This document shows, piece after piece, positions 26,007 through 32,622 of a stretch of DNA of 37,991 nucleotides. The number at the start of each line of letters is the position of its first letter. The first letter of the stretch is position 1. Under the pieces are notes generated by a model, which made no database searches, had not been told where the DNA came from, and was given only the letters and a program-made list of their open reading frames with translations. Origin of the DNA: Akkermansia muciniphila. Its GTDB lineage: Bacteria > Verrucomicrobiota > Verrucomicrobiia > Limisphaerales > SXQI01. The stretch lies in NCBI GenBank assembly GCA_945867235.1, contig CAMBHS010000010.1:1-37991 (forward strand), given 5' to 3'. Made by a program: the position numbers and the translations under genes.

Positions 26007-26028
26007 GAAAGAATTATCGAATCTCCAA

Positions 26029-27054
26029 TTAGTAGGAGGCTTGCGAACCCTTGATGGAACGCTTTTGCATCCAAGGCATCAGCGAACGCAAACGTGCCCC
26101 AACCTTTTCAATGTTGTGCGTCTCACCCTTCTTCATGAGTGCGTTGTATTTCTTATAGCCACCCTTATATTCAGCGATCCAGCCTTTGGCGAATTTGCCG
26201 TTCTGGATTTCGGTGAGAGCCTGCTTCATGCGTTTTTTGACACTGGCATCGATGATTTTAGGTCCTACGCTCACATCACCCCATTTAGCCGTTTCGGAAA
26301 TTGAGAAACGCATGCCGCTAATGCCCGCTTCATTCATCAAATCCACGATGAGCTTTAATTCGTGCAAACACTCGAAATAAGCCATTTCAGGTTGATAACC
26401 TGCTTCGATCAGGACTTCATATCCCGCCTGAACGAGGGCGCTCGCGCCACCGCATAGAACGGTTTGTTCACCGAACAAATCTGTTTCAGTCTCTTCCTTG
26501 AACGTGGTTTCGATCACGCCTGCTCGGGTGCCGCCGATACCCTTGGCCCAAGCCAGTGCGACTTTTTTCGCCTTTTTGCTCTTGTTCTGGAAAATGGCGA
26601 TCAATGCAGGCACGCCTTTGCCTTCGGTGAATTGGCGGCGAACAATGTGTCCAGGTCCTTTGGGAGCCACCAAGATCACATCAACATCGGCAGGGGGAAC
26701 TATCGTTTTGAAATGAACAGAAAACCCGTGGGAGAAAAGAATTGTTTTGCCCTTGGTTAAATTAGGGGCAATGTCCTTTTCATAGGCTGCAGGCTGCTTG
26801 GTATCTGGCAAAGCCACCATGATCACATCGGCACGCCGCACCGCTTCGGCAGTGAGATAGACTTCAAAACCTTTTTCCTTCGCGACAGCAATAGATTTGC
26901 TGCCTTCGTAAAGACCGATGATCACGTTTAGACCACTGTCCTTTAGGTTGAGCGCGTGGGCATGACCTTGCGACCCGAAGCCGAGCACAGCCAAGGTTTT
27001 ATTTTGCAAAACGCTCAAGTCGGCGTCTTTATCCGTGTAAACTTTTGCGGGCAT
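26029..27054 (-). CDS. ilvC: Ketol-acid reductoisomerase
   Basis: IlvC isomerises and reduces acetolactate and acetohydroxybutyrate with NAD(P)H and Mg2+, the second common step of valine and isoleucine synthesis. The 341-residue protein is the short class I form. The Rossmann loop is [33 protein letters not shown] and [20 protein letters not shown] follow, as does [20 protein letters not shown] with the Mg-binding acidic residues. YEGSKS, after the second strand, is the cofactor-preference loop. The gene is 38 bases downstream of ilvN and is closed by a strong terminator. Confidence 0.97.
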   Translation of the reverse strand: MPAKVYTDKDADLSVLQNKTLAVLGFGSQGHAHALNLKDSGLNVIIGLYEGSKSIAVAKEKGFEVYLTAEAVRRADVIMVALPDTKQPAAYEKDIAPNLTKGKTILFSHGFSVHFKTIVPPADVDVILVAPKGPGHIVRRQFTEGKGVPALIAIFQNKSKKAKKVALAWAKGIGGTRAGVIETTFKEETETDLFGEQTVLCGGASALVQAGYEVLIEAGYQPEMAYFECLHELKLIVDLMNEAGISGMRFSISETAKWGDVSVGPKIIDASVKKRMKQALTEIQNGKFAKGWIAEYKGGYKKYNALMKKGETHNIEKVGARLRSLMPWMQKRSIKGSQASY

Positions 27055-27092
27055 GTTCTTTTAATGATTGGGGTTGAGTTTGAATTAAAAAA

Positions 27093-27566
27093 TTATTTAC
27101 GAGGCAAAGCCACCTTGCCGGTGCGGGTTAGATCGATCAACCCGAAAGTCGTCATGAGTTCGAGGAATTTCTCCACCTTACCTTCATCGCCTGTGATCTC
27201 GATGGTGAGGGTGTTGGGTTGTATATCCACGATTTTCCCTCTGAAAATATCGGCTATTTGCATGACCTCCGCACGCGAAGCGGAATCCGCGCCGACTTTG
27301 ACCATGACTAATTCACGGTCAACATATTCATTCTCGCGAAAGTCTTCGACTTTAAGCACATCGACCAACTTGTTCAGTTGTTTGATAATTTGCTCCAGAG
27401 TCGAGTCATCCCCACGAGTGACAATCGTCATGAGAGAGGTATTGGGCGTCTGGGTGGGAGCGACATTGAGGGTATCAATATTGTAACCACGTCCGCTGAA
27501 CAATCCAGCCACGCGGGTCAGCACGCCGAATTTGTTTTCCACCAAAACCGAGATCGTATGTCGCAT
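27093..27566 (-). CDS. ilvN: Acetolactate synthase small (regulatory) subunit
   Basis: The 157-residue protein starts with the ACT domain HTISVLVENKFGVLTRVAGL FSGRGYNIDTLNV and continues with TNTSLMTIV-type text (here TPNTSLMTIVTRGD) and the C-terminal regulatory half. It binds valine and controls the catalytic subunit IlvB/IlvI, which makes acetolactate from pyruvate. ATG 27566 is used because the ACT domain begins there. The longer frame to 27659 runs through the terminator-like hairpin of the leader. The catalytic gene normally lies just upstream, but none is adjacent here, so it must be elsewhere. Expression is probably controlled by the upstream leader. Confidence 0.94.
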   Translation of the reverse strand: MRHTISVLVENKFGVLTRVAGLFSGRGYNIDTLNVAPTQTPNTSLMTIVTRGDDSTLEQIIKQLNKLVDVLKVEDFRENEYVDRELVMVKVGADSASRAEVMQIADIFRGKIVDIQPNTLTIEITGDEGKVEKFLELMTTFGLIDLTRTGKVALPRK

Positions 27567-27626
27567 AGATTTCTTAATACCATTCTGAACCACCGAGTCA
27601 CGATGCCGTAACCCTCCCACAAAACC

Positions 27627-27708
27627 AAAAACCCGCGTCCCTTTAAGAACGGCGGGCAAGCTGCACGTAACCCATCCACAATCCGATCCGCCTCAAGCCA
27701 ATCAGGCG
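27627..27708 (-). promoter_or_regulatory. Candidate transcription attenuator in the ilvN-ilvC leader
   Basis: On the minus strand four segments follow: CGCCT (27708-27704), AGGCGG (27693-27688), CCCGCCG (27656-27650) and ACGCGGG (27638-27632), the last followed by five T. Segment 1 can pair with 2, 2 with 3 (GGCGG/CCGCC), or 3 with 4 to give the terminator. This mutually exclusive set is the hallmark of amino-acid attenuation. Segment 1 overlaps the stop of a 14-codon ORF. The 2:3 stem is only five G-C pairs, so the reading is tentative. Confidence 0.5.
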
Positions 27709-27746
27709 AATGGTCTAAGAAGGCGGACGTTGGAAACTGCATTCAT
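27702..27746 (-). CDS. Possible 14-residue leader peptide of ilvN-ilvC
   Basis: The frame ATG at 27746 to TGA at 27704-27702 encodes MNAVSNVRLLRPFA. Valine and leucine make up four of fourteen codons, including adjacent Leu-Leu, fitting control by branched-chain amino acid supply. The stop codon overlaps the first arm of the attenuator. GAAAGA just upstream is a weak ribosome site and the start lies close to the predicted transcription start. Its translation is a prediction only. Confidence 0.35.
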   Translation of the reverse strand: MNAVSNVRLLRPFA

Positions 27747-27761
27747 TCTTTCGAGGAACAA

Positions 27762-27790
27762 AACTAACAACTGGCAGGGGCACTGGTCAA
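27762..27790 (-). promoter_or_regulatory. Candidate promoter of the ilvN leader
   Basis: TTGACC (27790-27785), a 17-base spacer and TTAGTT (27767-27762) on the minus strand. Transcription would start near 27755, just before the leader ORF. Confidence 0.4.
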
Positions 27791-27953
27791 ATGGTTTTGT
27801 TTGGACAATTGTGCATTACCACTACTAATCCAATCGGGGAAGGCATGTTGTGTCACTCGCGCTGTGTCCCCCCATTCAAGATGGGATTATCTTAATTCAA
27901 TGGAGAAATTTTAGGAACAAACACGATCCCGATCCTGCTTTTGAGTTCCAAAT

Positions 27954-27985
27954 AAAAAAGACGTAGAACTCGAAAGCTCTACGTC
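27954..27985 (-). terminator. Terminator of the RRM protein gene
   Basis: On the minus strand, GACGTAGAGCT and AGTTCTACGTC form an 11-bp stem (one G-U) capped by TTCG and followed by six T. It lies 33 bases after the stop codon. Confidence 0.9.
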
Positions 27986-28018
27986 CCTGCAAATTATTTC
28001 TGAGCAGACTCAGATTGA

Positions 28019-28360
28019 TTAGTAGCGGCGATCACGCCCGCCACCGCCGCCGCCGCCGCCGTAACCACCACGGCTGCCGCCACCGCCGCCGCTACCGCCA
28101 CTTGGGCGATCTTCACGAGGACGAGCTTCGTTGACAGTCAACGCACGTCCGTCGATTTGGACACCATTCATCGCTGCGATCGCTGCCTTGGCTCCTTCAG
28201 CTGTTTCCATGGTGACGAAACCAAACCCACGTGGGCGGTTTGTCATGCGATCCTGCATGATATTGACTTCAATAACGGTTCCATGTGTTGCAAAGGCATC
28301 TTGGAGGTCGTTTTCGCTGGTGTTGAAGGAAAGATTGCCTACAAACAATTTATGACTCAT
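28019..28360 (-). CDS. Glycine-rich RRM RNA-binding protein
   Basis: The 113-residue protein has one RNA-recognition motif with RNP2 (KLFVGNLSF, residues 4-12) and RNP1 (RGFGFVTM, about 45-52), ending near residue 80. A 30-residue tail of glycine, arginine and serine (GGSGGGGGSRGGYGGGG) follows. This is the layout of the cold-inducible Rbp proteins of cyanobacteria and of similar proteins in Verrucomicrobiota, thought to act as RNA chaperones. Expression probably depends on the structured leader directly upstream. It has its own terminator and is not in an operon. Confidence 0.92.
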   Translation of the reverse strand: MSHKLFVGNLSFNTSENDLQDAFATHGTVIEVNIMQDRMTNRPRGFGFVTMETAEGAKAAIAAMNGVQIDGRALTVNEARPREDRPSGGSGGGGGSRGGYGGGGGGGGRDRRY

Positions 28361-28364
28361 TTGA

Positions 28365-28432
28365 TAATTCTGGAAGACCGTGCGCCTGCAGACCGTTCCC
28401 GATAGTCGGGTTTCGATGCCATCCCAGAATTA
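28365..28432 (-). promoter_or_regulatory. Structured 5' leader of the RRM gene
   Basis: A nine-base outer stem, TAATTCTGG (28365-28373) with CCAGAATTA (28424-28432), closes a 50-base region that holds the perfect hairpin CCCGA-TAG-TCGGG (28398-28410) and a repeated ACGGTC. The outer stem ends four bases before the ATG at 28360, so it could hide the ribosome site. A temperature- or protein-sensing role is inferred from position and from what is known of cold-shock leaders. Confidence 0.5.
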
Positions 28433-28671
28433 ACTCCCGTTGACGACTCACCAAGCCTGTAAAACAAACAAAACTCTAACAGAGATTTCACAATAATCGA
28501 CAAACTGAGAAAATAGCAAATATAAATTGAAACTATTTATTGAGGCTCTCCGAGCATTAATACAAAGTTCAAATTGGCAAGTGCAGCCGGATGTCGATAA
28601 ACAGGACACTCGGTAAGGCGAACTGGGGGTCTAGCCATTGCATTTTCTAAAAGGGCGACCCGCATGGAAAT

Positions 28672-28688
28672 CTTATCATCATGATAAG
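28672..28688. repeat. 17-bp palindrome in the spacer before the secretion operon
   Basis: CTTATCAT (28672-28679) and ATGATAAG (28681-28688) are exact reverse complements around one C. It lies in a 380-base gene-free stretch between the RRM leader and the ATPase gene, 124 bases before that start. It may be an operator site. Confidence 0.5.
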
Positions 28689-28742
28689 TCACTTCAAAGC
28701 CAACACCTCAAAAGCTATTAATGTTCCTCGTAATCAATAAGA

Positions 28743-28758
28743 TGGCGGATTGCTCGCA
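28743..28758 (+). promoter_or_regulatory. Possible sigma54 promoter of the secretion/pilus operon
   Basis: TGGCGGATTGCTCGCA keeps the GG (-24) and GC (-12) at the required 12-base offset and matches TGGC and T-GCA of the sigma54 consensus. A TATAAA at 28779-28784 is a competing sigma70 -10, but its -35 is poor. Confidence 0.35.
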
Positions 28759-28811
28759 ACTTTCCTAGGTTTGGTTTGTATAAATCGTTGGGATGTTGGA
28801 AAGTTAAAGTA

Positions 28812-30545
28812 ATGGCTCTGAGATCGATCAAAAACGTCTTGGCAGATGCCGCCTTGGCTACTCCGGTGCAGTTTCTGGAATGGTCTAAGGCGTGGAAAAT
28901 AGCGTCGGAAAACGGCTCTAATGAGTCGCTTTTGGCATTTTTCGGTCGAGAGTCTGGCATTGGCGAAGAATTATTTTTACAAAAGTTGGCTGTCGCACTG
29001 GAATGGCCTTATCTGGAACTTTCCAAAGTGGCAGTCACCGCTGAGGCGCAAAAACGAATTCCTACAAAGGTCGCGTTCCAGTATTCGGTTTTGCCGATTA
29101 CTTTCGAGGAGAACTTGCTGCAAGTTGCGGTGAGTAATCCCTTCAATTCAGCATTACTCAACTCAGTCCAATACGCAGCCCAAGCCCCAGTTAAGTTCTG
29201 CCTCGCGCCGCGCGGTGAAATTGAAAAAGCACTGAAACGCTATTATGGAGTTGGGGCGGAAACTCTCGAGGAGTTGGACGAAGACGAATCTCTTGATCTT
29301 GATATTGCATCGGACAAGGAAATCACAGAGGGCGATCAAGAGGCAAGCGTCATCAAGTTCGTGAACCAAGTCATTTGGGAAGCGTTCAAGGATCGAGCCA
29401 CGGATATTCATTTCGAGCCCGCGGAGGACGAGTTACGCATCCGATACCGCATTGACGGGATTCTTCATCAAACGCCCATGCCACCGCAATTGAAGCGGTT
29501 TCAATCGGCTCTGATTTCGCGCATCAAAGTGATGGCAGCGATGAACATTTCTGAGAAGCGTCTCCCTCAGGATGGACGGATCAATGTCCGCATCAAGGGT
29601 GAGGAAATCGACATTCGTGTTTCCACCGTGCCGACTGTTTATGGAGAAAGCGTTTCGTTACGACTTTTGACGCGCGGGAAAATTTTTCTTGGTTTGGAAA
29701 AATTGGGGTTCGCACCTAATGAAGAGAACGCGTTGCGGGAAATTGTGCTCAAGCCCCACGGCATTCTGCTGGTTACAGGGCCGACGGGTGCGGGTAAATC
29801 GACGTCGCTGTATGCGTTTCTCAGCACGATAAACTCTGTTCATAAACGGATTATCACGATCGAGGAACCCGTGGAGTATGAGCTGAAAGGGATCAACCAA
29901 ATCGCGGTGCGAGCCGATATTGGACTCACATTCGCGATGGGGCTCAGGCACATTTTGAGACAAGATCCCAATGTGATCATGGTGGGTGAGGTGCGCGATT
30001 TGGAGACTGCGGAAATAGCCATCCGTGCCGCGCTGACCGGCCATCTTGTTTTTAGCACCCTCCACACGAATGATGCCCCGAGTGCTTTTACGCGATTGAT
30101 CGACATGGGGATAGAGCCCTTTCTCGTTGCTTCATCGGTGGAAGCGGTGTTGGCACAACGCTTGGTTCGGACGATCTGTCAGCATTGCAAGACTGAGCAG
30201 CAGGTCGAAAGGGATTACCTGTTAAAGATCGGTTTCCCTGCGGATAAGATGGAGACAGCTATATTTTACAAAGGAACCGGGTGCGAAGCGTGCCGACATT
30301 TGGGCTACCAGGGCCGAATGGGTATTTATGAATTGCTGATTCTGACCGAAAAAATCCGTCCGCTGATCCTGAACCGGTCCGCCGCTTCGACAATTGCAGC
30401 GAAAGCGATTGAAGGCGGCATGCGCACATTGCGACATGATGGATGGATCAAGGTTATGGCCGGTCAAACCACGATCGAGGAAGTGCTTCGCGTGACTCAA
30501 TCTGAAGAACATATGGGAGCATTGGTGGAAGATTTGACATCGTGA
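28812..30545 (+). CDS. gspE: Type II secretion / type IV pilus assembly ATPase (GspE/PilB)
   Basis: The 577-residue protein starts with a MshEN/GspE N-terminal domain, followed by the core ATPase. Marks are the Walker A GPTGAGKSTSLYAF, the Asp box ITIEEPVEYELKGINQIAV, Walker B LRQDPNVIMVGEVRD and the His box GHLVFSTLHTNDAPSAF. A tetracysteine zinc site is formed by CQHC and CEAC. It would form the cytoplasmic hexamer that drives pseudopilin assembly. ATG 28812 is chosen for GGAAAG about ten bases upstream. The frame start at 28776 has no such site. Its stop overlaps the next start (GTGA at 30542), so the operon is translationally coupled. No retraction ATPase or GspF/PilC gene is nearby. Confidence 0.93.
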   Translation: MALRSIKNVLADAALATPVQFLEWSKAWKIASENGSNESLLAFFGRESGIGEELFLQKLAVALEWPYLELSKVAVTAEAQKRIPTKVAFQYSVLPITFEENLLQVAVSNPFNSALLNSVQYAAQAPVKFCLAPRGEIEKALKRYYGVGAETLEELDEDESLDLDIASDKEITEGDQEASVIKFVNQVIWEAFKDRATDIHFEPAEDELRIRYRIDGILHQTPMPPQLKRFQSALISRIKVMAAMNISEKRLPQDGRINVRIKGEEIDIRVSTVPTVYGESVSLRLLTRGKIFLGLEKLGFAPNEENALREIVLKPHGILLVTGPTGAGKSTSLYAFLSTINSVHKRIITIEEPVEYELKGINQIAVRADIGLTFAMGLRHILRQDPNVIMVGEVRDLETAEIAIRAALTGHLVFSTLHTNDAPSAFTRLIDMGIEPFLVASSVEAVLAQRLVRTICQHCKTEQQVERDYLLKIGFPADKMETAIFYKGTGCEACRHLGYQGRMGIYELLILTEKIRPLILNRSAASTIAAKAIEGGMRTLRHDGWIKVMAGQTTIEEVLRVTQSEEHMGALVEDLTS

Positions 30546-31927
30546 AAGAGCGAAAATCCATCCACCAGTGTAATGTCCTGCATACATCAGCAACCGGAAG
30601 GCAGCTCTGGCATTTTGGCGTGGACAAGGGCAATCCTAGTCTAAGAACTACTTCCTCCGTCGGATCTGCGGTGTCCTTTCCTCAGAAATTTGTCGGTAAG
30701 GATTGGCAAAATATATACCAACCGCGCATCAATGTCGCTTGGTTCACCTCGGAAAAAGTGTTTGTCAGGGTCGTGCAATTACCCACGACGGACCTGAGCG
30801 AAATTGCGTCCATGCTGGAGTTTCAGATCGAGAAACTATCGCCGGTGCCGTCCAGCCAGATCGTATGGAGTTATTCGCTTCTGCCCTCATTACCGGACAA
30901 AGCATTCACAGATGTCATCGCGATCATGGTGGAGCGGGTTCATGTCGAGGCGTTGGTGGGACAACTTGAAACCGAGGGTTACCTTCCAGATCGTATTGAA
31001 TTGCCACAATTGGATCAATTATTGGCGCGGATGCCTGATCAGGAGGGCGTGTGGCTTTATCCCTCCCGTGATCCGAACAACCTTTTTTGCCTAGCAGGTT
31101 GGTGGTATGGCGGAATACTGCGGAACCTTCAACTCATTCAGGTTCCACTCGAAAGCCAACGGTCAGACCTGTTGCAGGATCAAATGTTGAAGACCGCTTG
31201 GGCGGGCGAGGTCGAAGGGTGGATGGAATTTCCGTTGCGTTGTTTCCTTGTTGGCGATGAATCCATCGCGACGACGTGGCTTCCTTTACTTCATGGGTGT
31301 ACGGTGTTACCGGTGGAGATACGATCGGCGTTAACCCGGGATGAATTAGCAGAATTCACCGCTCGGCGCACCGTTCGCCAGGAACAAGCTCCCAATTTGT
31401 TGCCGCCCGAGTTTTCCCAAAAGTACCGGCAATCATTTGTTGATCGTCTTTGGATGCGGGCATTGGGTGTCATGTTTGCGTTTTATACCATAGGAATTCT
31501 TGGTTATTTTGGAATGCTCCAATTCCGGGGGATCCAACAAAGTCAGGTCGAGAGCAAAATCAATTCTCTCAAGGTTGCCTACACGAACGCGCTCCAATTG
31601 AAGGAACAAGTTGCGATCTTACAGGACCAACACAACCTAAAATATGCCTCCATGGATTGCCTGCGGATTGCTTCGGAGTTGCTGCCTCCCGAGATGACGA
31701 TCAGTTGGCTGGTTTTCTCCAAAGGTCAGACGATGGAACTGCACGGCATCGTGCCGGCAGAACAATCCAGCAAACTTGCCGATTATAATGACGCCTTGAG
31801 GCAGGCTATGGCAGGGGAACAAACCATGTTCACAAAAGTTTCCCCACCCACATCGACAACACGCCCGGGTGCTGCGGGTGTGTCATGGACGTTCACCTGC
31901 GAACTCAACCGCTCGGAGGCACCATGA
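30542..31927 (+). CDS. GspL-like / PilM-PilN-like assembly platform protein
   Basis: The 461-residue protein has an actin-like N-terminal half (VRVVQLPTTDLSEIASMLEF, then QIEKLSPVP) and a single membrane segment at about residues 305-325 (ALGVMFAFYTIGILGYFGML). A coiled coil (QSQVESKINSLKVAYTNALQ) and a small PilN/GspL-like periplasmic domain follow. This is the fused form found in GspL, where PilM and PilN are joined. It should sit at the inner membrane and bind the ATPase encoded just before. The start is a GTG that overlaps the ATPase stop, and its own stop overlaps the next ATG. The family call rests on layout and weak motifs, so it is less sure than the ATPase. Confidence 0.75.
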   Translation: MKERKSIHQCNVLHTSATGRQLWHFGVDKGNPSLRTTSSVGSAVSFPQKFVGKDWQNIYQPRINVAWFTSEKVFVRVVQLPTTDLSEIASMLEFQIEKLSPVPSSQIVWSYSLLPSLPDKAFTDVIAIMVERVHVEALVGQLETEGYLPDRIELPQLDQLLARMPDQEGVWLYPSRDPNNLFCLAGWWYGGILRNLQLIQVPLESQRSDLLQDQMLKTAWAGEVEGWMEFPLRCFLVGDESIATTWLPLLHGCTVLPVEIRSALTRDELAEFTARRTVRQEQAPNLLPPEFSQKYRQSFVDRLWMRALGVMFAFYTIGILGYFGMLQFRGIQQSQVESKINSLKVAYTNALQLKEQVAILQDQHNLKYASMDCLRIASELLPPEMTISWLVFSKGQTMELHGIVPAEQSSKLADYNDALRQAMAGEQTMFTKVSPPTSTTRPGAAGVSWTFTCELNRSEAP

Positions 31928-32622
31928 ACAACCTCCTTGATAAACTCAATTTACGTCCGCAAGAACGCCGAATTGTGGTCGGCGTTGGAGTGCTTGTGTT
32001 CGTTGTATTGAACCTGCTTTTCGTCATGCCCCATCTAAGCGATCTAGGACAAACCGAGGTGAAGTTGGATCGAGCCCGGCGCAGTTTGGAAACTTACCAA
32101 AAAGAAATTGCCAAAACATCCCAATCCGTTGAACGACTTCAATCCCTGCAAGGCACAGGATCTGAAGTTTTAAATGAGGAACTCCAACTCCAGCGCATCG
32201 TCCAAACTGAAGCCTCCAACAGTGGTTTGATGGTGAACCGATACGATCCACGTCCGAGGGTGAGTTTGACCAAAACGAATCAGTTTTTTGAGGATCAATT
32301 TCTGACGATAGACTTCAATTCTGACGGCAAATCGCTCGTGGATTTTCTGTCCAACCTAGCCCTTGGAAACTCGATGATCCGTGTCCGTGAGATGAATATC
32401 AAACCCGACGGAAGTCAAACGAGGCTGGTGGGGTCCTTGCTATTTGTCGCGAGCTTTCAGAAAAAACAACCGACATCATCCAACCCTGCTCGAATCGTGG
32501 CGACGAGACCATCCAACCCCTTCCTCACGAACAATACGCCTTCCTCAAGCACCCTAAATCCGCAACCAGATACCGGGGGAAAGACCAACACTCCGGCTCT
32601 GTCTAACCGCCCTCCATCCTGA
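31924..32622 (+). CDS. GspM/PilO-like inner-membrane protein
   Basis: The 232-residue protein has a short cytoplasmic start, one membrane segment at about residues 17-38 (VVGVGVLVFVVLNLLFVMPH) and a coiled coil to about residue 85. A compact periplasmic domain follows, then a proline/serine/threonine/asparagine-rich tail. That layout fits GspM or PilO, which pair with GspL or PilN. ATG 31924 has GGAGG four bases upstream and overlaps the preceding TGA (ATGA). The longer frame from 31885 is an artefact of the upstream gene. Its stop overlaps the secretin start as TGATG. Confidence 0.75.
   Translation: MNNLLDKLNLRPQERRIVVGVGVLVFVVLNLLFVMPHLSDLGQTEVKLDRARRSLETYQKEIAKTSQSVERLQSLQGTGSEVLNEELQLQRIVQTEASNSGLMVNRYDPRPRVSLTKTNQFFEDQFLTIDFNSDGKSLVDFLSNLALGNSMIRVREMNIKPDGSQTRLVGSLLFVASFQKKQPTSSNPARIVATRPSNPFLTNNTPSSSTLNPQPDTGGKTNTPALSNRPPS

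Noticed and set aside
28022-28110. Repetitive GCC/ACC tract considered as a tandem repeat element
   Set aside because: It is the coding sequence of the glycine-rich tail of the RRM protein.
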